Source: Synechococcus sp. RCC307 | Lineage (GTDB): Bacteria; Cyanobacteriota; Cyanobacteriia; PCC-6307; Cyanobiaceae | Assembly (NCBI GenBank): GCA_000063525.1 | Contig: CT978603.1 | Location: 1,607,105 to 1,671,104, forward strand | Length of the DNA: 64,000 nt | Direction: 5' to 3' | Part shown: positions 41,925-49,536 of the stretch, one piece after another | How the letters are laid out: each line of letters opens with the position of its first letter | Numbering within the stretch: position 1 is the stretch's first letter | The notes under the pieces: generated by a model | Told to the model about the DNA's origin: nothing | Databases searched by the model: none | The model's input: the letters and a program-made list of their open reading frames with translations, nothing else | Program-made: the position numbers and the translations under genes

Positions 41925-43225
41925 AGAGCCTGGTTCTCAAGGCTGCGGCCTGGTTGTCCGACCTGCGCGTCGCCATCGTGCTGCTGCTGTTGATTGCAGC
42001 CTGCAGCGGTCTGGGAACGGCGATCCCGCAGGGGGAGCCGGCGGCCTTCTATCACGAGCGTTATGACGCAGCCCCCTGGCTGGGGGTGGTCAATGGCAAT
42101 CAACTGCTGAGCTGGGAGCTCGATCACCTCTACACAAGCAACTGGTTTTTGCTGTTGCTGGCCTGGCTGGGCTTGGCCCTGCTGCTCTGCAGCCTGCGGC
42201 GCCAATGGCCTGCACTGCGGGCCAGCCTGCGCTGGCTCGATTACACCAAGCCCAGACAGCTGAGCAAATTGGCTGTTGCCACCAGCCTGGACACGGGCGA
42301 CTCCGCCGCGGCCCTTGACCAACTGGAGCGCCAACTGCAGCAACAAGGCTGGGCAGTGCGCCGTCAACAGAACCGACTCGCCGCCCGCCGCGGCGTGATC
42401 GGCAGGGTGGGGCCCTTGCTGGTGCACACCGGACTGATTGTGTTCATGGTGGGCGCTGTGGTGGGAGCCTTTGGCGGCCAGCGGCTGGAGCGCTTCTTGG
42501 CGCCAGGCCGCTCGCTGGAACTGCTCAACCCCCAAGGCGACACGCGGCTGGAATTGCAACTCGATTCCTTTGCGATCCAACGGGATCCCGCCGGCCGCCC
42601 CGAACAGTTCTCCTCCCAGCTGCTGCTTCGCGATGGCACCGGCGCCCCAGCACAGCCGGCGGCCGTGAGCGTGAATCACCCACTGCGGCATCGCGGCATC
42701 ACCGTCTACCAAGCCGACTGGGGCCTGGCGGCCGTCACGATGCAACTGGGACAAAGCCCGCTGCTGCAGCTGCCGCTGCAAACCTTCCCCGAACTCGGCG
42801 AGCAGGTTTGGGGCCTGGTGCTGCCCACACGCCCCGATGGCAGCGATCCTGTGCTGCTGGCGCTGCAGAGTGAGCTGGGGCCAGTGGAGGTCTACGGCGC
42901 CGATAGCCAGCAACTGGGCCTACTCACCGTTGGGGGTGAAAGCCAGGAGATTCTGGGGCTGCCGCTGCGCATTGCTGATGTGATGCCAGCCAGTGGCCTA
43001 TTGATCAAGCGCGACCCCGGCGTGCCCTTGGTGTACGCCGGCTTTGCCATCACCCTGCTGGGGGGCGGCCTCAGCCTGATCGCCACCCGACAGCTGTGGG
43101 CGATCAGCGAATCAGGCCGGCTTCACATTGCTGGGCTCTGCAATCGCAATTTGGTGGCCTTTGCCGATGAGCTCCCCAAGCTGGGCAGCTCCGCCATCAC
43201 TGGCGCTCCCCATGACGCACGGTGA
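41921..43225 (+). CDS. ccsB: Cytochrome c biogenesis protein CcsB (ResB/Ccs1)
   Basis: The System II heme-ligation scaffold, 434 residues. Membrane helices occur near the N terminus ([20 protein letters not shown], then [18 protein letters not shown]), in the middle ([20 protein letters not shown]) and near the C terminus ([20 protein letters not shown]), with a large lumenal domain between. The tail crosses into queF by 29 bases in convergent orientation, so the two mRNAs overlap at their 3' ends. Confidence 0.93.
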   Translation: MKSLVLKAAAWLSDLRVAIVLLLLIAACSGLGTAIPQGEPAAFYHERYDAAPWLGVVNGNQLLSWELDHLYTSNWFLLLLAWLGLALLLCSLRRQWPALRASLRWLDYTKPRQLSKLAVATSLDTGDSAAALDQLERQLQQQGWAVRRQQNRLAARRGVIGRVGPLLVHTGLIVFMVGAVVGAFGGQRLERFLAPGRSLELLNPQGDTRLELQLDSFAIQRDPAGRPEQFSSQLLLRDGTGAPAQPAAVSVNHPLRHRGITVYQADWGLAAVTMQLGQSPLLQLPLQTFPELGEQVWGLVLPTRPDGSDPVLLALQSELGPVEVYGADSQQLGLLTVGGESQEILGLPLRIADVMPASGLLIKRDPGVPLVYAGFAITLLGGGLSLIATRQLWAISESGRLHIAGLCNRNLVAFADELPKLGSSAITGAPHDAR

Positions 43226-43595
43226 TCACCGTGTGAACGTTGCCGCGGGGATTGAAATCAGCCACCAATTCCATCCACTGGGGTGCAGCGGCAGCCACCA
43301 AATCATCGAGGATGCGATTCACCACCTCCTCATGGGAGATGGCCTGATCACGCCAACTGTTGACGTAGAGCTTGAGGGCTTTGAGCTCAAGAACGCGCGG
43401 GCCGGGTTGATAGGTGAGCTGCAACTTGGCGAAATCGGGATAGCCCGAAAACGGGCACTTGCAGGTGAACTCAGGCAGGGAAATCGCCACGTCATAGGGG
43501 CGCCCCTGGCGGGGATTGTCGAAACAGATCAGCTCTGCCTCAGCGATGGCCCGCTCGCCATAGGAAGGACGTTGAGTGCTGCTTGAAGAGGTCAC
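43197..43595 (-). CDS. queF: NADPH-dependent 7-cyano-7-deazaguanine reductase
   Basis: A 132-residue T-fold enzyme that reduces preQ0 to preQ1 for queuosine in tRNA. The catalytic Cys lies in [17 protein letters not shown], the unimodular QueF motif follows as [20 protein letters not shown], and [15 protein letters not shown] ends the fold. It is convergent with ccsB and divergent from glnB. Confidence 0.94.
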   Translation of the reverse strand: MTSSSSTQRPSYGERAIAEAELICFDNPRQGRPYDVAISLPEFTCKCPFSGYPDFAKLQLTYQPGPRVLELKALKLYVNSWRDQAISHEEVVNRILDDLVAAAAPQWMELVADFNPRGNVHTVITVRHGERQ

Positions 43596-43636
43596 AGGTG
43601 ATCGATCGAAGGGCAGGGCCCAGACACTGGAAGACC

Positions 43637-43678
43637 GTAACGACCGTTACGCCTTCCCCAGGACTCGCTCGATGGAAT
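43637..43678 (+). promoter_or_regulatory. NtcA-activated promoter of glnB
   Basis: GTA-N8-TAC at 43637-43650 (GTAACGACCGTTAC, itself a perfect palindromic pair GTAAC/GTTAC) followed exactly 22 bases later by TGGAAT (43673-43678) as -10 element. This is the class II NtcA-activated promoter layout, with the box centred near -41. It predicts induction of glnB under nitrogen limitation. Confidence 0.85.
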
Positions 43679-43680
43679 GA

Positions 43681-44055
<375 letters not shown>

Positions 44056-44060
44056 AGCCC

Positions 44061-44876
44061 TCAGGCATTGGTGCGCTGCACCACCTCCTCAATCAATCCT
44101 GTCCAGGCGCTGGAGTCCAGCTCGGCTTTGGGGCCCAGCCACAGCAGGTATTCGTGATTGCCAGCGGCACCGGTAATTGGTGATCCCACCAACCCCTGCG
44201 GAAACCACTGCAGGGGCTCTGCTGCTGCTGCCACCAAAGCGATGGCATCTGCGTGGGCTTTGGGGTCGCGCACGACGCCGCCTTTGCCCACCCGCTCGCG
44301 GCCCACTTCAAACTGCGGCTTCACTAGCAACACCGCTTCGGTTTGCGGCCCACCAGCCAACAGCCCCTGCATCGGCTCCAGCACGCGCGAGAGGGAAATA
44401 AACGAGAGATCGGCCACCGCCAGATCGGGCTGGGGATCACCCGGCCCATAGAGATCCTCTGGCGTGAGGTGGCGCAGGTTGGTGCGCTCCCGCAACACCA
44501 CTCGGGGGTCTTGGCGCAGGCTCCAAGCGGTTTGGCCATAGCCCACATCAATGCCATAGATGCGGCTGGCCCCGTGCTGCAGCAAGCAATCGCTGAAGCC
44601 ACCGGTTGAGATGCCGGCATCAAGGCAACAGCGCCCTTCCACCTGCACCGGCAAAGCCTCCAGGGCGGCAGCCAGCTTCTCTCCACCCCTGGAGACAAAG
44701 CGGGGCGGCAACGTCACCTCTGGGACCGCTTCCAGCGAAATCTCATGGCCGGGCTTGTCGAGCACTGCATCACCGAGGCGCACCTTGCCAGCGCGAATCA
44801 GCTGCTGGGCCTTCTGGCGACTGGCCACCAGACCCAATTCCACCAGCCGTAGATCGAGCCGCTGCCGACGTGCCAT
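44061..44876 (-). CDS. tlyA: TlyA-family rRNA (cytidine-2'-O)-methyltransferase
   Basis: A 271-residue protein with an N-terminal S4 RNA-binding domain (RLDLRLVELGLVASRQKAQQ, then LIRAGKVRLGDAVL) and an FtsJ-like methyltransferase domain (CCLDAGISTGGFSDCLLQHG, YGIDVGYGQTAW, LAVADLSFISLSRVL). TlyA methylates ribosomal RNA; the older name is hemolysin A. It faces glnB tail to tail with a five-base gap and no visible terminator. Confidence 0.92.
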   Translation of the reverse strand: MARRQRLDLRLVELGLVASRQKAQQLIRAGKVRLGDAVLDKPGHEISLEAVPEVTLPPRFVSRGGEKLAAALEALPVQVEGRCCLDAGISTGGFSDCLLQHGASRIYGIDVGYGQTAWSLRQDPRVVLRERTNLRHLTPEDLYGPGDPQPDLAVADLSFISLSRVLEPMQGLLAGGPQTEAVLLVKPQFEVGRERVGKGGVVRDPKAHADAIALVAAAAEPLQWFPQGLVGSPITGAAGNHEYLLWLGPKAELDSSAWTGLIEEVVQRTNA

Positions 44877-44979
44877 TTGCTGATTCCATCACAGATCGCA
44901 ACACCAAATCCGAGGAAATCCAGACGGTCACCTGCCAGCTGAAAAATTCCGACGAAGATCAATTCGCTGCAGAGAGTCG

Positions 44980-45198
44980 ATGGCCGACCCACTCCGCAAA
45001 CTTGCCGACGCCGAGGCCGTGGTGGCTTTCCCGGAGAGGCTTCTGCCGGGCAGTTTTGTGAGGCTGGACCACCACCCCAGCGACCTGCCGGCGTTTGAAC
45101 TGATTCGCTGCCAAGGGCGGCGCTGCTGGGTGCGTCAGCAGGCCTGGGGCCCAGCGATCCAATGGGAAGTGGCCCGCCGCAGTTTGAGCCCCGGGTAA
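44980..45198 (+). CDS. Small conserved hypothetical protein upstream of purB
   Basis: A 72-residue basic protein, MADPLRKLADAEAVVAFPER then GSFVRLDHHPSDLPAFELIR. It ends CWVRQQAWGPAIQWEVARRS, a beta-rich pattern that could be a small barrel domain. It sits 26 bases before purB on the same strand, which supports expression with it. No function is known to me. Confidence 0.6.
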   Translation: MADPLRKLADAEAVVAFPERLLPGSFVRLDHHPSDLPAFELIRCQGRRCWVRQQAWGPAIQWEVARRSLSPG

Positions 45199-45224
45199 TT
45201 TGGTCGATTGGCCGAGCAAAACCC

Positions 45225-46520
45225 TTGATCGAGCGCTACACCCTGCCGGAGATGGGCGGGATCTGGACGGAAGACGCCAAGTTCCAAAGCTGGCTGGACG
45301 TTGAAATCGCTGTCTGCGAAGCCCAGTCCGAGCTGGGCCGCGTGCCTGCTGAAGCACTCGCCACGATCAAGAACAAAGCAGCCTTCAGCCGCGAGCGGAT
45401 CCTCGAGATCGAGGCCGAGGTGCGCCACGACGTGATCGCCTTCCTCACCAACGTGAACGAACACGTGGGTGATGCCGGGCGCTACATCCATGTGGGCATG
45501 ACCAGCTCCGATGTGCTCGACACCGGCCTGGCGCTGCAACTCAAGGCCTCGGTGAAGCTGCTGCGCAGCGAGCTCGACAAGCTCGCAGAAGCCATCCGCG
45601 TGCAAGCACGGGCCCACAAAAACACCGTGATGATCGGGCGCTCCCATGCCATCCACGGCGAGCCGATCACCTTTGGCTTCAAGCTGGCCGGCTGGCTCGC
45701 GGAGACCGAGCGCAACATCAAACGCCTCAAGCGTCTGCAGAAGGCCGTCAGCGTGGGCCAGATCAGTGGCGCCATGGGCAACTACGCCAACACCGAACCG
45801 CAGATCGAAGAACGGGCCTGTGAGCTGCTGGGGCTTCGGCCCGATCCAGCCAGCACCCAGGTGATCAGCCGCGACCGCCACGCCGATTACGTGCAGACCC
45901 TGGCCCTGGTGGGCACGGCCCTAGAGCGCTTCTCCACAGAGATTCGCAACCTGCAGCGCAGCGATGTGCTCGAGGTGGAAGAGGCCTTTGCCAAGGGGCA
46001 AAAGGGCAGCTCAGCCATGCCCCACAAACGCAACCCGATCCGCAGCGAACGCATCAGCGGCTTGGCGCGGGTGCTGCGCAGCTACACCGTGGCAGCTCTG
46101 GAAAACGTGGCGCTGTGGCACGAGCGCGACATCAGCCACAGCTCGGTGGAGCGCATGATGCTTCCTGATGTCAGCGTCACCCTGCATTTCATGCTGCGGG
46201 AGATGACGAAGGTCGTGAGCGGTCTGCAGGTCTACCCCGACACCATGGAGCGCAACATGAACCGCTACGGCGGTGTGGTGTTCAGCCAAACGGTGTTGCT
46301 GGCCTTAGTGGACAGCGGCATGAGCCGCGAAGACGCCTACCGGCTGGTGCAGGGCCATGCCCATTCCGCCTGGAATGTCGAAGGCGGCAACTTCCGCAAG
46401 GCGCTCGAGAACGATCCCGCAGTCACCGATCGCATCAGCGCTGAGCGCCTGGCCGATTGCTTCAGCACCGAGCGGCATCAAGCCCAGCTCGACACCATCT
46501 ACGCCCGCTTGGCAATCTGA
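45225..46520 (+). CDS. purB: Adenylosuccinate lyase
   Basis: A fumarase/aspartase-superfamily enzyme that acts twice in purine synthesis (SAICAR to AICAR, adenylosuccinate to AMP). The sequence opens IERYTLPEMGGIWTEDAKF. It contains VGMTSSDVLDTGLALQL, the superfamily signature GSSAMPHKRNPIRSE and ENVALWHERDISHSSVERMM. TTG 45225 directly before IERY is chosen since homologues start MIERYTLPEM. It gives 431 residues, normal for the family. Confidence 0.95.
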   Translation: MIERYTLPEMGGIWTEDAKFQSWLDVEIAVCEAQSELGRVPAEALATIKNKAAFSRERILEIEAEVRHDVIAFLTNVNEHVGDAGRYIHVGMTSSDVLDTGLALQLKASVKLLRSELDKLAEAIRVQARAHKNTVMIGRSHAIHGEPITFGFKLAGWLAETERNIKRLKRLQKAVSVGQISGAMGNYANTEPQIEERACELLGLRPDPASTQVISRDRHADYVQTLALVGTALERFSTEIRNLQRSDVLEVEEAFAKGQKGSSAMPHKRNPIRSERISGLARVLRSYTVAALENVALWHERDISHSSVERMMLPDVSVTLHFMLREMTKVVSGLQVYPDTMERNMNRYGGVVFSQTVLLALVDSGMSREDAYRLVQGHAHSAWNVEGGNFRKALENDPAVTDRISAERLADCFSTERHQAQLDTIYARLAI

Positions 46521-46571
46521 GCGATCGGCGTTGGCGCGCCAGTTCGCCCGGTTGAGGGAGTCATCCACGAT
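46521..46571 (-). pseudogene. Possible remnant of a helicase-gene 3' end directly behind purB
   Basis: Read on the minus strand this stretch gives IVDDSLNRANWRANAD, against VVDDSLNPATMRAASD at the C terminus of the helicase at 58684; 11 of 16 residues agree. In bases, 16 of 18 agree over GTTnAGnGAGTCATCCAC. No stop follows at the expected place. A chance resemblance cannot be excluded, but the site is where an ancestral purB-helicase junction would be. Confidence 0.3.
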
Positions 46572-46887
46572 CTGCGCCGGACTTTGGCGCGCGGGGTGGT
46601 CAACAACCCGAGGCTCTTCGAGCCAGGGACAGGACCGTTCCCCCCGTTGACTCTCTAGCCAAGCCAACGCAACCCGTAACCATCACAAATCCGGAGCCTC
46701 AAGCGTCCGCGCCCTCGGCTAGGCAATAAAAAAGGCGCCCAGCCGAGGGCACCTGTTTTGTCCGATCGCTTTTTAGAAGCGGCCGTACGAAAACAGTACG
46801 GGTCCACCTGCCCTCTAAAGGTCCAAGTTGATACCAACACGCGTTCAGGCAGCAGGGAGCGTTTCACAGGGGCCTGCCTGCCTTAGG
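46572..46887. other. Gene-free stretch with structured 3' region of a minus-strand transcript
   Basis: No supported gene. Read on the minus strand after the stop at 46888 there are several hairpins: AGGCAG(G)CAGG with CCTGCTGCCT, CGTAC with GTACG, and CGCTT with AAGCG, ending in the terminator at 46725-46753. This could be a long structured 3' UTR or an independent small RNA of about 130 bases. No known RNA family is recognised. Beyond the terminator a second arm GCCTAGCCGAGGGC could pair with the terminator stem. Confidence 0.35.
46725..46753 (-). terminator. Intrinsic terminator for a minus-strand transcript
   Basis: Minus-strand stem GGTGCCC/GGGCGCC (one G-U pair), loop TCGGCT, followed by TTTTTTATT. 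It lies about 135 bases past the stop of the gene at 46888. Confidence 0.75.
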
Positions 46888-47256
46888 TCAGCTGTTGGGC
46901 CCGCTGCCGGCCAGTTGCAGCACCAATTGGGTGCCACTGGCCAGGGCCATGGCTTCGATTTCCTCGATCGGACCTTGCAGCCATCGGGCCACATCAAGCA
47001 TGGTCCGAAGCTTCATGGGTTGGGCCAAGGCACCGCTGAGGCTGGCGGGGATCTCGCCGCAGGCTTCCAGCCAGAGCATCCAGTCGCTGCCATCCTCCTC
47101 GAAGGGGATCTGCAGGGTCACCTGCAGCCGTTCACTTGGATGCAGCAGGGTGGTGCTGCTGACGCGCTTCCCGTCGCTGAGGCGGAACAACACCTGCCAG
47201 CCGCCTTTTTCAAAAGCACCGGTCGCCTGCTCGGGCAAGGCCAAGGGCCTGACCAT
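46888..47256 (-). CDS. Conserved hypothetical protein
   Basis: A protein of about 122 residues from ATG 47256: MVRPLALPEQATGAFEKGGW, then FRLSDGKRVSSTTLLHPSER, ENVTLQ-like beta strands and a C-terminal helix MLDVARWLQGPIEEIEAMAL. It looks like a soluble alpha/beta domain; similar proteins of unknown function occur near core genes in picocyanobacteria, as far as I recall. The frame is open to 47319, but the upstream part is less protein-like. It is followed by a structured region and terminator. Confidence 0.6.
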   Translation of the reverse strand: MVRPLALPEQATGAFEKGGWQVLFRLSDGKRVSSTTLLHPSERLQVTLQIPFEEDGSDWMLWLEACGEIPASLSGALAQPMKLRTMLDVARWLQGPIEEIEAMALASGTQLVLQLAGSGPNS

Positions 47257-47336
47257 GGCACTTCTGGCAAGTGTGCCCGGTCGTCCTACAGCAGCCTGAT
47301 TAAGGCTCGCCCAGCACATCGCTCCAACTGAGTGAG

Positions 47337-47423
47337 CTGACTAAGGAAAGCTTCAGAGGCAAATCACCATTTCAGGGGATCAAACCTCGCAGGGTTCCAG
47401 CAATGGTGAAGAGGTCCGGGAGA
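47337..47423 (+). repeat. Leader repeat R1, copy A
   Basis: The first of three copies of an approximately 85-bp element (others at 49443 and 50686). Shared core: CTGACT.AGGAAAG, CTTCAGAGGCAAATCACCAT, TTTCAGGGGA. A hairpin near its 3' end is kept by changing bases: here AACC/GGTT, in copy B AAAC/GTTT. It precedes the microprotein gene at 47448. Position and covariation suggest a cis-acting RNA leader. Confidence 0.7.
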
Positions 47424-47447
47424 GATTCCACTACCCCTTTAAAGCAA

Positions 47448-47627
47448 ATGACCAACTTCCAAAAAGCAGTTGCTTCGCTTGCTTGTGGTGCCATTGCTGT
47501 TCTTATCACCACCGCTACCTATGCGAGCCCATCTCAAGCTTCGCCCGTAGACGAAGCAGCCAGGCAGTTCGAGCAGTCCTATTGCTTCACTACTTCTGGC
47601 GCTGACCGATGGAAAGCTTGCCGCTGA
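47448..47627 (+). CDS. Secreted microprotein A (two-Cys family, paralogue of 49537)
   Basis: A 59-residue protein with a signal peptide (MTNFQKAVASLACGAIAVLI, cleavage expected after YASPSQA) and a mature part of about 28 residues containing ARQFEQSYCFTTSGADRWKA and CR at the end. The paralogue at 49537 has KQFEQSYCITSSAAERWKGC, so both Cys and the QFEQSYC and RWK motifs are kept. ATG 47448 aligns with the paralogue start; ATG 47403 is in frame but lies in the R1 leader. The mature peptide with its two Cys would be exported. Function is unknown. Confidence 0.7.
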   Translation: MTNFQKAVASLACGAIAVLITTATYASPSQASPVDEAARQFEQSYCFTTSGADRWKACR

Positions 47628-47682
47628 ACCGCCGCGGTGTTGGCGTTGCATCCATCAGCAATCGGCCCGTCCAGCTGGCGCC

Positions 47683-48126
47683 TTAACTCAACTCATCCAA
47701 CAGGCTGTTGAGCTTGTGCTCAATCGCTGCGATCGGGTCCACAGCTGGATCGCCTTCGCCCAAGTCTTTGATGCTCCAAAAGCAGATCGCCTCTTCCCAG
47801 GCAGGGAAGAGGGCCTGCACCATCGGCCGGTGGGCATCTTCATCAACAGCCACCACCCGATCAGCGCTCTGCAGCAGAGCTTCCGTCACTTGCCGGGGCA
47901 TGGCCAGCTCGTCAACCACGAGGGAAATGCCCCGTTGCTCCAGAGCCTCAATCGCTTCTGGCGCCATCGCACCCACATTGCCGCAGCCGCTATGAACGTT
48001 CAGGCCGGCGGAGCTGGCCTGCAGCCGATCGCTCAGCCCGCGCTGCTGAGCCTGGGCGTTGAACCATTCCTGGGCAAAACGGCTGCGGAAGTAATTGCCG
48101 GTGCAGAGAAAGAGAACGCGAGTCAT
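47683..48126 (-). CDS. Low-molecular-weight protein-tyrosine phosphatase-like protein
   Basis: A 147-residue protein starting MTRVLFLCTGNYFRSRFAQE: the CX5R(S) P-loop with catalytic Cys8 and Arg14 and the usual N-S pair partly altered (NYFRSR). The general-acid Asp region is KDLGEGDPAVDP in place of the usual DP motif. It could be a tyrosine phosphatase or an arsenate-reductase-like relative; the P-loop and DP-type loop favour a phosphatase. It lies inside the accessory stretch but has core-like codon use. Confidence 0.85.
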   Translation of the reverse strand: MTRVLFLCTGNYFRSRFAQEWFNAQAQQRGLSDRLQASSAGLNVHSGCGNVGAMAPEAIEALEQRGISLVVDELAMPRQVTEALLQSADRVVAVDEDAHRPMVQALFPAWEEAICFWSIKDLGEGDPAVDPIAAIEHKLNSLLDELS

Positions 48127-48138
48127 CGTCTTGGCAAA

Positions 48139-48594
48139 TCAAACGGCAACGCCAACGCGCAGAGCCTGTTGCCACGACACGCGCAGCTGCAGCAGGAACA
48201 ACGCTGAGGCCAGAATCAGCCCGAGCATCGCCAGCACAAACAGGGGCACCAGCGCCAGGGTCAGATCGATCTGGCTGATCACGCTGATGAACAGGATCGC
48301 GATCACCAGCGAGATGATCATCACCACCAGCGTCAGCAACGTGATGGCTTGCATGGTGAGCCGCAAACGCCGTTGCAGAACACGCAGTTCACAAGCGATC
48401 TGATCAGCACTGACCAGATCCTCTCCGGTGTTACGCACGGCATGCAGCACCCGGTAGCGCTCAACGATCTTGAGCCGTTGAGTGGTCATCACACCCATCA
48501 GCCCGCCTACACCCACCAGCAGAAATGCCGGCGCCATCGACAAGCGGATGGCATGGGCCAATGACTCAGCAGCCGCAGTTGCTGGTTGCGCCAT
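48139..48594 (-). CDS. DUF2721 family membrane protein
   Basis: A protein of about 151 residues with three membrane helices. The first is APAFLLVGVGGLMGVMTTQR, followed by a cytosolic segment with the conserved Arg/Glu-rich IVERYRVLHAVRN and LQRRLRLTMQAITLLTLVVM, and two C-terminal helices. This matches DUF2721, a family of unknown function. ATG 48594 (MAQPATAAAES) is preferred over 48639. It starts 13 bases above the phosphatase gene on the same strand. Confidence 0.8.
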   Translation of the reverse strand: MAQPATAAAESLAHAIRLSMAPAFLLVGVGGLMGVMTTQRLKIVERYRVLHAVRNTGEDLVSADQIACELRVLQRRLRLTMQAITLLTLVVMIISLVIAILFISVISQIDLTLALVPLFVLAMLGLILASALFLLQLRVSWQQALRVGVAV

Positions 48595-48675
48595 AGCGAG
48601 GAGCATCGTTCTGGCTAGCGACAGGTCCAAGCTGATCAAGCAGGCTTAAGCCTGAGCAAACGAGCGGCTTCCAGC

Positions 48676-48882
48676 TCAGCGGTTGATCTCCGTCAGCCGC
48701 GGTTGGGCGCAAATCAGCCGGATGCCGTAGAGCCTGACCGCTCCCTTCCTCGAGGGACTGCCATCGGCAACGCTGATCTCACAAGGGCCCGCCTGATGGG
48801 AAATGGCAGCACCAGCAGCGATGAAAATTCCCGCCAAGCCAGCAACAACGCTGGCCATCATGAATTGGGTTGAGCGAGGCAT
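48676..48882 (-). CDS. Small exported or membrane-anchored protein
   Basis: A 68-residue protein with an N-terminal hydrophobic segment (MASVVAGLAGIFIAAGAAIS) and a polar remainder with two Cys (AGPCEISVADGSPSRKG, RLICAQPRLTEINR). It could be a signal peptide or anchor. The two Cys suggest a disulfide outside the cytoplasm, in line with the other small exported proteins of this island. No family is recognised. Confidence 0.5.
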   Translation of the reverse strand: MPRSTQFMMASVVAGLAGIFIAAGAAISHQAGPCEISVADGSPSRKGAVRLYGIRLICAQPRLTEINR

Positions 48883-49034
48883 GGATCTCCACCCGACATC
48901 TCCAGCGTCGCTCGTAACTCAGCGGCTGTGATCCCCTGTTCTGGTGAAAAGCAGCTGAGCGTTGATGAAGTTATCTCCACCCTTCCACTGATGGGCCATG
49001 ACAACGTTCAGGGCGCTTTGAACCGCCGTTTCAA

Positions 49035-49280
49035 TCAGGCGGGGGGCTGTGCAGATTTGCCTGAGGATTGCTGGCGCTTCTTTTGATTGAGGGGCGTGCC
49101 TCTCCACTTGAGATTGTTTCTCCTGGATTCCAGCTTGAAAAGCTGGCGCCTGGCTTCTCGGCCCAGGTCGCTATCAGGTCCATGGAGAAGCAGGCGTGCT
49201 CTCCAACGGGCCATGATCCGCTCCAACAGCTCCTGTTCATCCAGGGGTTGTTGGAAAGTCTTTGGCTGAAGAGTTTCCAT
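49035..49280 (-). CDS. Small charged hypothetical protein
   Basis: An 81-residue hydrophilic protein, METLQPKTFQQPLDEQELLE, then IMARWRARLLLHGPDSDLGR and a basic tail. A strongly helical, Arg/Leu/Glu-rich stretch in the middle looks like a real folded segment. A second frame on the same strand (48919-49107) overlaps its end and is less convincing. No function is known. Confidence 0.45.
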   Translation of the reverse strand: METLQPKTFQQPLDEQELLERIMARWRARLLLHGPDSDLGREARRQLFKLESRRNNLKWRGTPLNQKKRQQSSGKSAQPPA

Positions 49281-49400
49281 TTCTGGAGAACAACCATTTG
49301 AAATTCAACCTAAGGAGCTAAATCAAAGCTCAGCTTTGTTCACCGTTGATTTATGCACTATCAGTATCAAGGTCTCGCCACCTAGCCACCAACGTCTTCC

Positions 49401-49446
49401 GGGTGGTCCCGAGCCCAAGACGCAAGACCTCAGTAGGCGCCGCTGA
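49401..49446 (+). repeat. Upstream repeat R2, copy 1
   Basis: Core GTGGT.CCGAGC, then CGCAAGACCTCAGTAGGCGC and CGCTGA. Related copies lie at 50651, 54221 and 55951. Here it runs directly into R1 copy B. Confidence 0.6.
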
Positions 49447-49529
49447 CTCAGGAAAGTCTCAGAGGCAAATCACCATTTCAGGGGACCAAACCTCGCAAGT
49501 TTCCAGCGATGGTGAAGTCATCCGAGAGG
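49443..49529 (+). repeat. Leader repeat R1, copy B
   Basis: Near-identical to copy A over about 75 bases (GAGGCAAATCACCATTTCAG is the same in both). Potential hairpins are CTGACT/AG..TCAG at the 5' end and AAAC/GTTT at the 3' end. It is followed by a ribosome-binding site GAGAGGAAGG and the start of the microprotein gene at 49537. Confidence 0.7.
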
Positions 49530-49536
49530 AAGGCCT

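Noticed and set aside
46305-46667. A 120-codon minus-strand frame over the end of purB
   Set aside because: It runs antisense through conserved purB codons; only its central part resembles the helicase tail and is reported separately.
46655-46867. A 70-codon minus-strand frame
   Set aside because: It lies over the terminator and hairpins, is rich in Arg and Gly with no structure-like pattern, and has no ribosome-binding site.
46754-46885. The structured region near purB as 6S RNA or tmRNA
   Set aside because: No long closing stem with central bubble could be drawn, and there is no tRNA-like T-arm or tag frame. Left unassigned.
48919-49107. A 62-codon minus-strand frame
   Set aside because: It overlaps the better frame at 49035-49280 by more than 70 bases and has a less protein-like sequence.
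49443-49529. R1 as a glycine riboswitch (TCTCAG..GGCAAA recalls the 3' part of glycine aptamers)
   Set aside because: The other half of the aptamer (GGAGAG and GCCGAAGG parts) is missing in all three copies, and the genes are unrelated to glycine use.
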